Origin: Variovorax sp. OAS795
GTDB taxonomy: Bacteria > Pseudomonadota > Gammaproteobacteria > Burkholderiales > Burkholderiaceae_C
Length of the DNA: 64,000 nt
Assembly: GCF_040546685.1 (NCBI RefSeq)
Contig: NZ_JBEPOH010000001.1
Location: forward strand, 1 to 64,000
Direction of reading: 5' to 3'
Below, piece by piece: positions 54,026 to 62,965 of this stretch. The notes beneath the pieces were generated by a model, which saw nothing but the letters and a program-made list of their open reading frames with translations, made no database searches and was not told the origin of the DNA. The position numbers were made by a program, and so were the translations under genes. How positions within the stretch are numbered: the first letter of the stretch is position 1; every line of letters begins with the position of its first letter.

Positions 54026-56998
54026 CTACGCCACCGCGCTCAGCAGCGCCGCATTGCCCCCGGCCGCCGTGGTGTTGACCGTGACCGTCTGCTCGGCACA
54101 GAACCGGTACAAGTAGTGCGGCCCGCCGGCCTTGGGCCCTGTGCCGCTCAGGCCCTCGCCGCCGAAGGGCTGCACGCCGACCACCGCACCGATGATGTTG
54201 CGGTTGATGTAGATGTTGCCCACGTGCGCACGCGTGGCCAGCGCCTGGGCGCGCGAATCGATGCGGGTCTGGATGCCGAGCGTGAGGCCGTAGCCGAGCG
54301 CATTGATGCGATCGATCACGTCCGCGGGGTCGACCAGCGCGCCATGGCCCCAGCGCACGATCTGCAGCACCGGGCCGAAGATCTCGCTCGTCACGCCGTC
54401 GATGGACCGCACCTCGTAGGCCTGGGGCGCAAGCAGGTTGCCCCCGGCCGGAGAAGCCGCCGATGGAAGCAGCGGCTTCGCCTCCGCATCGAGCCGCGCC
54501 AGCTCGCGCCGGATGTTGCCCGCGGCCTCGCTGTCGATCACCGGCCCCACGTCGGTCGAGAGCAGTGCGGGGTCGCCCGCAGCCAGCTCACCGGCCGCGC
54601 CGCGGATCATCTCGATCACCGCATCGGCGATGCTGTCGTGCAGCACCAGCAGGCGCAGCGCCGAGCAGCGCTGGCCGGCCGAGCGGAACGCACTCTGCAC
54701 CACCGCATCGACCACCTGCTCGGGCAGCGCGCTCGAATCGACCAGCATCGCGTTGATGCCGCCGGTCTCTGCGATCAGCGGCACGATGGGGCCGTCCTTG
54801 GCGGCCAGCGCGCGATGGATGATGCGTGCCACCTGCGTCGAGCCGGTGAACACCACGCCGGCCACGCCGGGCGCCGCCACCAGCGCCGCGCCCACCGTGT
54901 CGCCCGGCCCATGCAGCAGCTGCACCGCATCGGCCGGCACGCCCGCCGCATGCAGCAGCTTCACGGCTTCGAGTGCGACGGCGGGCGTCTGCTCGGCCGG
55001 CTTGGCGAGCACGGTGTTGCCCGTGGCCAGCGCCGCCGCCACCTGGCCCATGAAGATCGCCAGCGGAAAATTCCACGGGCTGATGCAGACCCAGGGTCCG
55101 CGCGCAGTGAGCCGCAGTTCGTTGCTCTCGCCCGTGGGACCGGGCAGTGCCACGGGCTGCATGATGCGTTCGGCCTCGTCGGCGTAGTAGCGCAAGAAGT
55201 CGATGGCTTCGCGCACTTCGGCCACCGCGTCGCCCCAGGTCTTGAAGGCCTCCTTCACCAGCAGTGCGCAGAAGCGCGGCAGTTCGCGCTGGAGCGCATC
55301 GGCCGCCTGGCGCAGCATGGCGGCGCGTGTTTCGACCGGCGTCTTGCGCCAGCTGCGGAAGGCGGCGGCGCTGGCGGCCACGGCCTTCAACGCTTCGCCC
55401 GCCTTGAATTCTTCGACCGCCGGAACGTGGGTGGTCGCGAGGGCCCCCAGCAGCGGCGCCCGCATCGATTCGACCGCCAGGTCCACGCCTTCGCTGTTGC
55501 GCCGCGCGGGCGCGGGCCCGAAGAGCTCCGGCGGCAGCGGCAAGGCCGGGTTCGTGGGTTCGAGCCACAGCGGCGACGTGAGCAGTTCCTCGATGTCCAC
55601 CGAATCGTCGCCGAGCTGGTTCACGAACGACGAATTGGCGCCGTTCTCGAGCAGCCTGCGCACGAGGTAGGCCAGCAGGTCCTTGTGCTGGCCCACGGGC
55701 GCATACACGCGCACCGGGGCGGCGGTGCGCTTCATCACTTCGCGGTACACGCCCTCGCCCATGCCGTGCAGGCGCTGCAGCTCGAACGGCGCGCCCGCCG
55801 CTTCGGCCATCTGCAGGATGGCTGCGATGGTGCCCGCGTTGTGCGTGGCGAATTGCGGATAGACCGCGTCGGGCGCCGAAAGCAGCGCACGCGCGCACGC
55901 CAGGTAGCTGATGTCGCTGTGGTGCTTGTGCGTGAACACCGGGTAGTGCGGCAGCCCGAGTTCCTGCGCGCGCTTGATCTCGGCGTCCCAGTAGGCGCCC
56001 TTGACCAGGCGGCACATCAGCCGCAGCCCGTGCCTGCGCGCGACCGCCGTGACATGGACGATGAGTTCGAGCGAACGCGTCTGGTAGGCCTGCAGCGCCA
56101 GGCCGAAGCCGCGCCACTGCGGCTGCCCGGCGGCCACGCGCGCGGCCAGCGCCTCGAACACGTCGAGCGAGAGTTCGAGCCGGTCGACTTCCTCGGCATC
56201 GATGGTGAGGTTGAGGTTGGCCGCCGCCGCCAGCTCGCACAGCTGCCACACGCGCGGCACCAGTTCGCGCATCACGCGCTCGCGCTGCGCCTCTTCATAG
56301 CGCGGATGCAGCGCGCTGAGCTTGATGGAGATGCCGTCGTTGTGCTCGGGCGCGCGCGCCGCATCGGCGCCGGTGGCAATGGCGCGGATGGCGTGCGTGT
56401 AGCTGTCCAGGTAGCGCAGCGCGTCGGCGTCGGTGCGTGCGCCCTCGCCGAGCATGTCGTAGCTGAAGCGCAGCGCATCGTGCCGGCGGTGTGCCGAGCG
56501 CGCCTCGTCCATGGCTTCGGCGATGGTCTGGCCCAGCACGAACTGGCGCCCGAGCAACTGCACCGCGCGCAGCGTGGCGGCGACAACTGTGCGCGCGCCG
56601 AGCTTGGCCATGAGGCCGGGCGGGTGGTCGCCCTCGGGCAAGAACTTCTTCGACATCGCGATGGCCGCCGAAGAAAGCCGCGACAGCGTGGAATCGGCCG
56701 CGCCGTCGAAATCGGCACGGCCCAGCTGGTCGGCCGTGAGCGCGATGGCCGTGGCGGCGTCGGGCACGCGCAGCAGCGCTTCGGCCAGCCGCATCAATGC
56801 CAAGCCCTCGGCGCTGGAGATCGGGTATTCGCGCAGCAGGCTTTCCATGGCCCAGAAGGGCGGCGGATGGCGGCGCACCGCCTCCACCCAGGGCCGCGCG
56901 GTGGCGGCCGCGGCGCTCCAGTCGAGCGCGCCTTCGAGGGAGGCGAGGCGGTGCGAGACGACTTCGGCTTCGGGCCGGTAAGGGATGGGCAGGTGCAT
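54026..56998 (-). CDS. putA: bifunctional proline dehydrogenase / pyrroline-5-carboxylate dehydrogenase, short PutA
   Basis: A 990-residue PutA. The proline dehydrogenase barrel covers about 110-430 (FSYDMLGEGARTDADALRYL, KLSALHPRYEEAQRERV). The P5C dehydrogenase covers about 480-980, with the catalytic Cys in SAGQRCSALRLL and the Glu in IAETGGINAM. The protein starts directly with the catalytic part and lacks the N-terminal ribbon-helix-helix DNA-binding domain of E. coli PutA. It thus cannot repress its own gene and probably relies on the divergent Lrp-type regulator. It oxidises proline to glutamate at the membrane. Confidence 0.95.
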   Translation of the reverse strand: MHLPIPYRPEAEVVSHRLASLEGALDWSAAAATARPWVEAVRRHPPPFWAMESLLREYPISSAEGLALMRLAEALLRVPDAATAIALTADQLGRADFDGAADSTLSRLSSAAIAMSKKFLPEGDHPPGLMAKLGARTVVAATLRAVQLLGRQFVLGQTIAEAMDEARSAHRRHDALRFSYDMLGEGARTDADALRYLDSYTHAIRAIATGADAARAPEHNDGISIKLSALHPRYEEAQRERVMRELVPRVWQLCELAAAANLNLTIDAEEVDRLELSLDVFEALAARVAAGQPQWRGFGLALQAYQTRSLELIVHVTAVARRHGLRLMCRLVKGAYWDAEIKRAQELGLPHYPVFTHKHHSDISYLACARALLSAPDAVYPQFATHNAGTIAAILQMAEAAGAPFELQRLHGMGEGVYREVMKRTAAPVRVYAPVGQHKDLLAYLVRRLLENGANSSFVNQLGDDSVDIEELLTSPLWLEPTNPALPLPPELFGPAPARRNSEGVDLAVESMRAPLLGALATTHVPAVEEFKAGEALKAVAASAAAFRSWRKTPVETRAAMLRQAADALQRELPRFCALLVKEAFKTWGDAVAEVREAIDFLRYYADEAERIMQPVALPGPTGESNELRLTARGPWVCISPWNFPLAIFMGQVAAALATGNTVLAKPAEQTPAVALEAVKLLHAAGVPADAVQLLHGPGDTVGAALVAAPGVAGVVFTGSTQVARIIHRALAAKDGPIVPLIAETGGINAMLVDSSALPEQVVDAVVQSAFRSAGQRCSALRLLVLHDSIADAVIEMIRGAAGELAAGDPALLSTDVGPVIDSEAAGNIRRELARLDAEAKPLLPSAASPAGGNLLAPQAYEVRSIDGVTSEIFGPVLQIVRWGHGALVDPADVIDRINALGYGLTLGIQTRIDSRAQALATRAHVGNIYINRNIIGAVVGVQPFGGEGLSGTGPKAGGPHYLYRFCAEQTVTVNTTAAGGNAALLSAVA

Positions 56999-57012
56999 GG
57001 CAGTTCCTTGGT

Positions 57013-57040
57013 TCTATCCCCTATGGTCTTTGGATATAGA
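57013..57040. promoter_or_regulatory. candidate Lrp-type site between putA and its regulator
   Basis: TCTATCC and GGATATAGA form an imperfect dyad in the 88-base divergent gap; five outer pairs (TCTAT/ATAGA) are perfect. The gap is AT-rich compared with the genes. Lrp/PutR-type proteins bind loose AT-rich dyads like this. Support is by position and symmetry only. Confidence 0.3.
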
Positions 57041-57086
57041 CCGAATCTTTTGCCAAAAAACGAGGCGTCCACCGGATAATTCACCG

Positions 57087-57560
57087 ATGTCAGACTTGGA
57101 CCTGGATCGGATCGATCTCCGCCTGCTGAAGATTCTTCAGGAAGACGGCCGCATCACCAACCTCAAGTTGGCCGAGGCGGTGGCGCTCTCGCCCACCGCG
57201 GTGCTGGCGCGGGTGCAGCGGCTCACGCGCGAGGGTTTCATCCTGGGCTACGAGGCGCGGCTCAATCCGCTCAAGCTGGGCCGCGGGCTCACGGTGTTCG
57301 TCGAGATACTGCTCGACCGCACCACCGCCAATGTGTTCGACCAGTTCAGGGCGGCCGTGCAGGTGCGCGACGAAATCATGGAATGCCACATGGTCGCGGG
57401 CGGCTTCGACTACCTGCTCAAGACCCGCATGGCCGACATGGCCGCCTACCGCAACTTTGCAGGCACGGTGCTTTGGCAGTTGCCCGGCGTGCGCGAAACA
57501 CGCACCTACGCGGTGATGGAAGAAGTGAAAAGCAGCGCGCGCCTGCCGCTCGACATCTAG
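57087..57560 (+). CDS. Lrp/AsnC family transcriptional regulator (PutR-like)
   Basis: A 157-residue Lrp-type protein. Its N-terminal helix-turn-helix (about 5-60) has DRIDLRLLKILQEDGRITNL and AVALSPTAVLARVQRLTREG. The C-terminal RAM ligand domain reads LTVFVEILLDRT and ECHMVAGGFDYLLKTRM, the latter holding the usual amino-acid-binding loop. It is divergent from putA, the arrangement of PutR/PutA pairs in bacteria with short PutA, so it probably activates putA in response to proline. It overlaps the yggS stop by four bases. Confidence 0.9.
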   Translation: MSDLDLDRIDLRLLKILQEDGRITNLKLAEAVALSPTAVLARVQRLTREGFILGYEARLNPLKLGRGLTVFVEILLDRTTANVFDQFRAAVQVRDEIMECHMVAGGFDYLLKTRMADMAAYRNFAGTVLWQLPGVRETRTYAVMEEVKSSARLPLDI

Positions 57561-58243
57561 CGGCGGCCGAAGATCGCGGTGCCGATGCGCACCATCGTGC
57601 TGCCCGCGCTCACGGCCGCTTCGAGGTCGGCGCTCATGCCCAGCGACAGCGTGTCGAGCGCGATGCCGTCGGCGCGAATCGCGTCGTAGACCGCGCGGGC
57701 CCGGAGGCAGAGTTCGCGCTGCGCGGCGAAATCGGGCGCCGGTTCCGGGATGGCCATGATCCCGCGCAGCGTCAGATGTGGCAAAGCCGCCACAGCGCGC
57801 GCCAGCGGCAAAGCCTCTTCGGGCGGCACGCCGGACTTGTTGGCGCCGCCGTCCACATTGACCTGCAGGCACACCTTCAGCGGCGGCAGATGCGCCGGCC
57901 GTTGGGCCGAAAGCCGCTCCGCGATCTTCAGCCGGTCGATGCCGTGCACCCAGTCGAAATGCTCGGCCACGGGCCGCGTCTTGTTGCTTTGCAGAGGGCC
58001 GATGCAGTGCCACTCGAGTTCCGCGCGCAGGTCGGCCAGCGCCTCGATCTTGTCCAGCCCCTCTTGCACGTAGTTCTCGCCGAAGGCCCGCTGGCCGGCT
58101 TCATGGGCCTCGCGCACGGCCTCCGGGCCGAAGGTCTTGGACACCGCCAGCAGCCGGACTTGGGCCGGGTCGCGGCCCTCCTGGACACAAGCCTTTGCGA
58201 TCCGGCTCTTTACTTGCTGGAGGTCGTCGCCAATCATCGTCAT
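57557..58243 (-). CDS. yggS: YggS family PLP homeostasis protein
   Basis: A 228-residue YggS/PLPBP protein. The PLP Lys lies in LLAVSKTFGPEAVREAHEAG. The family motifs FGENYVQEGLDK, WHCIGPLQSNKTRPVAEHFD and LSLGMSADLEAAVSAGSTMV are followed by VRIGTAIFG at the end, which binds the phosphate. It is a single-domain barrel that carries pyridoxal phosphate and controls vitamin B6 balance. Two ATGs (58243 and 58237) are possible; GGAAG lies just before the first. It is divergent from pilT, as in many proteobacteria. Confidence 0.94.
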   Translation of the reverse strand: MTMIGDDLQQVKSRIAKACVQEGRDPAQVRLLAVSKTFGPEAVREAHEAGQRAFGENYVQEGLDKIEALADLRAELEWHCIGPLQSNKTRPVAEHFDWVHGIDRLKIAERLSAQRPAHLPPLKVCLQVNVDGGANKSGVPPEEALPLARAVAALPHLTLRGIMAIPEPAPDFAAQRELCLRARAVYDAIRADGIALDTLSLGMSADLEAAVSAGSTMVRIGTAIFGRR

Positions 58244-58294
58244 AATCTTCCAAAATCGTATCAAAACGTCACTGAACTCGAGCCGAGGATCCCC

Positions 58295-59338
58295 GTGGAC
58301 ATTACCCAACTGCTGGCATTCAGCGTCAAGAACAAAGCCTCCGACCTGCACTTGTCGGCCGGGCTGCCGCCCATGATCCGCGTTCACGGCGACGTGCGGC
58401 GCATCAACGTCGATGCGCTCGACCACAAGGCGGTGCACGCCATGGTGTACGACATCATGAGCGACACGCACCGCAAGCACTACGAAGAGTTTCTGGAGGT
58501 CGACTTCTCGTTCGAGATCGACGGGCTGGCGCGCTTTCGGGTCAACGCCTTCAACCAGGCGCGCGGCGCGGCCGCGGTGTTCCGGACCATCCCCTCGAAG
58601 ATCCTGACGCTGGAGCAGCTCAACGCGCCCAAGATCTTTGCGGAACTGGCGCTCAAGCCGCGCGGGCTGGTGCTGGTGACCGGGCCTACGGGCTCGGGCA
58701 AGTCGACCACGCTGGCCGCCATGGTCAACTACCTGAACGAAAACGAGTACGGCCACATCCTCACGGTGGAAGACCCGATCGAATTCGTGCACGAGTCGAA
58801 GAAGTGCCTCATCAACCAGCGCGAGGTCGGGCCGATGACGCTCTCGTTCTCCAACGCCCTGCGCTCTGCGCTGCGCGAAGACCCCGACGCCATTTTGGTG
58901 GGCGAGCTGCGCGACCTGGAAACCATTCGCCTCGCGATGACCGCGGCCGAAACCGGCCACCTGGTGTTCGGCACGCTGCACACCTCGTCGGCCGCCAAGA
59001 CCATCGACCGGATCATCGACGTGTTCCCGGGCGAGGAAAAGGAAATGATCCGCGCCATGCTGTCCGAGTCGCTCCAGGCCGTGATCTCGCAGACGCTGTG
59101 CAAGACCAAGGACGGCCAGGGCCGCGTGGCGGCGCACGAGATCATGCTGGGCACACCGGCCATCCGCAACCTGATCCGCGAGGCCAAGGTGGCGCAGATG
59201 TATTCGGCCATCCAGACCGGCCAGGGCGCCGGCATGCAGACGCTGGACCAGAACCTGACCGAGCTCGTCCGCCGCAGTGCCATTTCTGCCGCGGAAGCGC
59301 GCGGCAAGGCCAAGATCCCCGAGAATTTCCCAGGCTGA
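58295..59338 (+). CDS. pilT: type IV pilus retraction ATPase PilT
   Basis: A 347-residue secretion ATPase. The N-terminal PAS-like domain opens DITQLLAFSVKNKASDLHLS. Walker A is GPTGSGKSTTLAAM near residue 134, the Asp box ILTVEDPIEFVHESKK, the His box ETGHLVFGTLHTSSA, and the PilT-specific AIRNLIRE motif lies near 290. It powers pilus retraction and twitching motility. The start is GTG at 58295 with GAGGA upstream. PilU follows after 27 bases. The pilus assembly genes are not in the window. Confidence 0.95.
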   Translation: MDITQLLAFSVKNKASDLHLSAGLPPMIRVHGDVRRINVDALDHKAVHAMVYDIMSDTHRKHYEEFLEVDFSFEIDGLARFRVNAFNQARGAAAVFRTIPSKILTLEQLNAPKIFAELALKPRGLVLVTGPTGSGKSTTLAAMVNYLNENEYGHILTVEDPIEFVHESKKCLINQREVGPMTLSFSNALRSALREDPDAILVGELRDLETIRLAMTAAETGHLVFGTLHTSSAAKTIDRIIDVFPGEEKEMIRAMLSESLQAVISQTLCKTKDGQGRVAAHEIMLGTPAIRNLIREAKVAQMYSAIQTGQGAGMQTLDQNLTELVRRSAISAAEARGKAKIPENFPG

Positions 59339-59365
59339 TCCCCAGCCCTTCGGAGCACCGACATC

Positions 59366-60502
59366 ATGGAACGCGATCAAGCCAGCCAGTTCATCAACGA
59401 CCTGCTCAAGCTCATGGTGAGCCGCAACGGCAGCGACTTGTTCATTACCGCGGACTTTCCGCCCGCCATCAAGGTGGACGGCAAGGTCACCAAGGTGTCG
59501 CAGCAGGCGCTGGGCGCGCAGCACACGCTGGCGCTCACGCGCTCGGTCATGAACGACCGCCAGACGGCGGAGTTCGAGCGCACCAAGGAGTGCAACTTCG
59601 CGATCTCGCCGACCGGCATCGGCCGCTTCCGCGTGAACGCGTTCGTGCAGCAGGGCAAGGTCGGCATGGTGCTGCGGACCATTCCGGCCAAGCTGCCGAC
59701 CATCGACGGGCTGGGCATGCCGCAGGTGCTGAAGGACGTGTCGATGACCAAGCGCGGCCTCACCATCATGGTGGGCGCCACGGGCTCGGGCAAGTCGACC
59801 ACGCTGGCGGCCATGATCGACTGGCGCAACGAAAACTCCTACGGCCACATCGTGACGGTGGAAGACCCGGTGGAATTTGTGCACCCGCACAAGAACTGCG
59901 TGGTGACGCAGCGCGAAGTGGGCATCGACACCGACAGCTGGGAAGCCGCGCTCAAGAACACGCTGCGCCAGGCGCCCGACGTCATATTGATGGGTGAAAT
60001 CCGCGACCGCGAGACCATGGAGCACGCGGTGGCCTTTGCCGAAACCGGCCACCTCTGCATGGCCACGCTGCACGCCAACAGCGCCAACCAGGCGCTGGAC
60101 CGGATCATCAACTTCTTTCCCGAAGAGCGCCGCGCCCAGCTGCTGATGGACCTGTCTCTGAACCTGCGCTCGCTGGTTTCGCAACGCCTGATTCCCACCG
60201 AAGACGGCCTTGGCCGCGTGGCGGCGGTCGAGGTGCTGCTGAACACGCCGCTCATCTCCGACCTGATCTTCAAGGGCGAAGTGGGCGAGATCAAGGAGAT
60301 CATGCGCAAGAGCCGCAACCTGGGCATGCAGACCTTCGACCAGGCGCTGTTCGACCTGTTCGAAAGCCATTCGATCACCTTCGAAGATGCGATCCGCAAC
60401 GCCGACTCGGCCAACGACCTGCGCCTTCAGATCAAGCTCAACAGCCAGCGTGCGCGCAGCACCGACCTGGCTGCCGGCACCGAGCACTTCGCCATCGTCT
60501 AG
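59366..60502 (+). CDS. pilU: type IV pilus retraction accessory ATPase PilU
   Basis: A 378-residue PilT paralogue. It begins MERDQASQFINDLLKLMVSR and has Walker A GATGSGKSTTLAAMI and Asp box IVTVEDPVEFVHPHKN. The His box is ETGHLCMATLHANSA, and the end of the protein is extended by a polar tail (QIKLNSQRARSTDLAAGTEH), as usual for PilU. It assists PilT-driven retraction and cannot work alone in characterised species. It is co-transcribed with pilT. Confidence 0.95.
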   Translation: MERDQASQFINDLLKLMVSRNGSDLFITADFPPAIKVDGKVTKVSQQALGAQHTLALTRSVMNDRQTAEFERTKECNFAISPTGIGRFRVNAFVQQGKVGMVLRTIPAKLPTIDGLGMPQVLKDVSMTKRGLTIMVGATGSGKSTTLAAMIDWRNENSYGHIVTVEDPVEFVHPHKNCVVTQREVGIDTDSWEAALKNTLRQAPDVILMGEIRDRETMEHAVAFAETGHLCMATLHANSANQALDRIINFFPEERRAQLLMDLSLNLRSLVSQRLIPTEDGLGRVAAVEVLLNTPLISDLIFKGEVGEIKEIMRKSRNLGMQTFDQALFDLFESHSITFEDAIRNADSANDLRLQIKLNSQRARSTDLAAGTEHFAIV

Positions 60503-60543
60503 GCGCGTGACGCGGGCGCCGCGTTGGGCTTAAGCTCTCGCCC

Positions 60544-61452
60544 ATGAGCAGCATCAACTCCCGCACCTACGAATCCGCACCCGCCCGCAACGTGGCGTTT
60601 TTGGGCCTTGGCGTCATGGGCGGCCCCATGGCCGGGCACCTGGCCAAGGCCGGCCACACGGTCACCGTCTACAACCGCACGCCGGCGAAATCGGAGGCCT
60701 GGGTGGCCGAATTCGGCGCGCCCGGACGGCATGCCGCCACGCCGCGCGAAGCCGCCACCGGCGCCGACATCGTGTTCAGCTGCGTCGGCAACGACGACGA
60801 CCTGCGCGCCGTGGTGCTGGGCCCGAACGGCGCCTTTGCGGGCATGAAGAAGGGCAGCGTCTTCGTCGACCACACCACCGCCTCGGCCGACGTGGCGCGC
60901 GAGCTGGCGAACGCGGCGCAGGCGGCCGGCCTGCAGTTCATCGACGCGCCGGTGTCCGGCGGCCAGGCCGGTGCGCAGAACGGCGCGCTCACCGTCATGT
61001 GCGGTGGCGACAAGAAGAGCTTCGACCAGGTCAAGCCCGTGATCGACGCCTTTGCGCGCGCCGTGACGCTGCTGGGCGCGAGCGGCGCCGGCCAGCTCGC
61101 AAAAATGGTCAACCAGATCGCCATTGCCGGGCTGGTGCAGGGCCTCTCCGAAGCCATTGCCTTCGGGCAGCGCGCGGGCCTGGACATGAAGATGGTGCTC
61201 GAGGTGATCGGCAAGGGCGCGGCCCAGAGCTGGCAGATGGACAACCGCGGCAAGACCATGATCGAAGGCAAGTTCGACTACGGCTTTGCCGTGGACTGGA
61301 TGCGCAAGGACCTGGGCCTGGTGCTCGACGAGGCCAAGCGCAACGGCGCGCGGCTGCCCGTGACCGCCCTGGTCGACCAGTTCTATGCCGACGTGCAGCA
61401 GACCGGCGGCAAGCGCTGGGACACTTCGAGCCTGATCACCCGGCTGAAGTAA
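60544..61452 (+). CDS. NAD(P)-dependent beta-hydroxyacid dehydrogenase (HIBADH family)
   Basis: A 302-residue enzyme. The nucleotide motif VAFLGLGVMGGPMAGHLAKA begins near residue 17; FIDAPVSGGQAGAQNGALTV and the catalytic Lys in GQLAKMVNQIAIAGLVQGL follow. These are the family blocks of 3-hydroxyisobutyrate, tartronate semialdehyde and related dehydrogenases. The closing KDLGLVLDEAKRNGARLPVT region is standard. Which hydroxyacid it uses cannot be told; glyoxylate/succinic semialdehyde reductase is possible. It has its own strong terminator 1 base after the stop. Confidence 0.88.
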   Translation: MSSINSRTYESAPARNVAFLGLGVMGGPMAGHLAKAGHTVTVYNRTPAKSEAWVAEFGAPGRHAATPREAATGADIVFSCVGNDDDLRAVVLGPNGAFAGMKKGSVFVDHTTASADVARELANAAQAAGLQFIDAPVSGGQAGAQNGALTVMCGGDKKSFDQVKPVIDAFARAVTLLGASGAGQLAKMVNQIAIAGLVQGLSEAIAFGQRAGLDMKMVLEVIGKGAAQSWQMDNRGKTMIEGKFDYGFAVDWMRKDLGLVLDEAKRNGARLPVTALVDQFYADVQQTGGKRWDTSSLITRLK

Positions 61453-61478
61453 AAGAAGCCCGCGCAAGCGGGCTTCTT
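61453..61478. terminator. intrinsic terminator between HIBADH-family gene and dolP
   Basis: AAGAAGCCCGC and GCGGGCTTCTT form an 11-bp perfect stem closed by a GCAA tetraloop, directly after the dehydrogenase stop and before the convergent dolP gene. The T content at the end is short but the stem is very stable, and it is symmetric enough to serve both strands. Confidence 0.85.
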
Positions 61479-61500
61479 ACTGGGGACCGGGGTCAGGGGG

Positions 61501-62259
61501 TCAGCGCACCGGCGTAGTCGTCGCACCGCCGGGCTGGGCCGGCGCCAGCGGTTCCATCGGCGGCAGCGGCACGCGCGAACCCGACGATGGCGGCGGCGAC
61601 GATTGCATGGACGCAGGAGGCGGCGCCCCCGTACCGCCGCGCTGCGCCTGGCTCGCCAGTTCGGCCTCGCTCACCACCTCGACCACCCGCACCACTTTCA
61701 GCACGCCGGAAACGCCGCGTGCGATGTCGGTCGCGCGGTCGGTTTCGCGCCGCGTGGCGATGCCCATCAGGTAGACCACGCCGCGCTCCGTCACCACCTT
61801 GAACGAATTGGCGAAGATGTCCTTGGCGTCGAGCAGCGAGGCCTTCACCTTGCCGCTGATGAACACGTCGTTCGAGCGCTCCTGGAAGGTGCTCGGCGCG
61901 CCGATGGTGAGCTCGTTGACCACGGAGCGCACGTTGTCCACGCGCTGAATCAGGTCTTCGACGCGGCGGCGGTCGCCCTCGCTGCCCACGGCGCCGGTCA
62001 GCAGCACCTGGCGGTTGTAGCTGGTGACGCTCACGTACATGTTGTCGTTGGCAATCTCGCGCACACGGGCGGCGGCCCGCAGCTCGATGCCCTGGTCGTC
62101 GAGCTGGGCGCCCGAGCTGCGGCGGTCGGTTGCCACCATGCCCATGCCTACCGCGGCGGCCCCTCCGACCACCAGCGGCACGCAGGCCGAAAGCCCGGCC
62201 ACCAGCACGGCGCCCGAGGCAATTGCAATGGCGAGGCGTTGGAACGGTGTCGTCGTCAT
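61501..62259 (-). CDS. dolP: BON-domain outer-membrane lipoprotein DolP (YraP)
   Basis: A 252-residue lipoprotein. Lipobox LSAC ends the signal peptide. Two BON domains (about 60-125 and 130-195) are visible, with NMYVSVTSYNRQVLLTGAVG and GVVYLMGIATRRETDRATD. A Pro/Ser/Gln-rich C-terminal tail (PPPASMQSSPPPSSGSRVP) is longer than in E. coli DolP. DolP binds anionic phospholipid and supports BAM and cell-division amidases. It follows diaA with a four-base overlap, the E. coli order. Confidence 0.9.
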   Translation of the reverse strand: MTTTPFQRLAIAIASGAVLVAGLSACVPLVVGGAAAVGMGMVATDRRSSGAQLDDQGIELRAAARVREIANDNMYVSVTSYNRQVLLTGAVGSEGDRRRVEDLIQRVDNVRSVVNELTIGAPSTFQERSNDVFISGKVKASLLDAKDIFANSFKVVTERGVVYLMGIATRRETDRATDIARGVSGVLKVVRVVEVVSEAELASQAQRGGTGAPPPASMQSSPPPSSGSRVPLPPMEPLAPAQPGGATTTPVR

Positions 62260-62900
62260 GTGGAAGCTTCCTGTTCTCCGAGTAACTGGGCATCCACGCC
62301 GTCGCACAGGCAATGCAGTGCGAGCAGGTGGACTTCGTGGATGCGCGCCGCACGTTCGTGCGACACGCCAATCTGTACATCGGTTTCGCGCAGCGCGCGG
62401 CCGATGGCGCCGCCGGTTCCGGTGCTGCCCGCGCCGGGCGTGGCCGGCTGGCCGGCGCTGGCATTGCCGAGCAGCGCGACCACGGTCATGTCGCGCTCGT
62501 GCGCGGCCAGCACCGCCGCCAGCACGGCGGCCGACTGCCCGCTGGCGCTCAGGGCCAGCAGCACGTCGCCGGCCTGGCCGAGCGCGCGCACCTGGCGCGC
62601 AAAGCGGTCGGCGTCCATCGCATTGGCGCTGTCGGCCGTGGGATCGGTGCTGTCGCCGGGCAGCGCAATGGCCGCCAGCTCGGGCCGCTCGCGCTCGAAG
62701 CGGCCGACAAAATGCGCCGCGAACTGGGCCGCGAGCAGGCCCGACACGCCCGCACCGCAGGCCAGCACCTTGCCGCCGCTGGTCACGCAGGCCAAGAGGG
62801 CCTGCATGGCTTGCGAAATCGGTTTGCTGAGGACTGGGCCGGCCTGGTACTTGAGGTCGGCGCTATCGATGAAGTGTTGCTGAATCCGTTGCTCGAGCAT
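62256..62900 (-). CDS. diaA: SIS-domain protein DiaA-like (phosphoheptose isomerase fold)
   Basis: A 214-residue SIS-fold protein. It opens MLEQRIQQHFIDSADLKYQA like DiaA; the SIS sugar-phosphate motif is GKVLACGAGVSGLLAAQFAA and later ALSASGQSAAVLAAVLAAHE. The E. coli DiaA that regulates DnaA at oriC has the same start and the same neighbours (yraN upstream, dolP downstream). GmhA function is the alternative, but the context favours DiaA. It overlaps dolP by four bases (ATGA). Confidence 0.82.
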   Translation of the reverse strand: MLEQRIQQHFIDSADLKYQAGPVLSKPISQAMQALLACVTSGGKVLACGAGVSGLLAAQFAAHFVGRFERERPELAAIALPGDSTDPTADSANAMDADRFARQVRALGQAGDVLLALSASGQSAAVLAAVLAAHERDMTVVALLGNASAGQPATPGAGSTGTGGAIGRALRETDVQIGVSHERAARIHEVHLLALHCLCDGVDAQLLGEQEAST

Positions 62901-62965
62901 GGGGCGCGATGATACCGGGGGGCTGTGAAACAAGACGTGTGCTGGGTGGAGCCTGTGCGGCGCGT

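Noticed and set aside
53948..57079. A plus-strand open frame of about 1040 codons opposite putA
   Set aside because: Composition is Arg/His/Gln-rich without domains; PutA on the other strand is unmistakable.
57557..60487. A minus-strand frame of about 970 codons across pilT and pilU
   Set aside because: Only its final part, from 58243 down, encodes a real protein (YggS); the rest is antisense to PilT/PilU.
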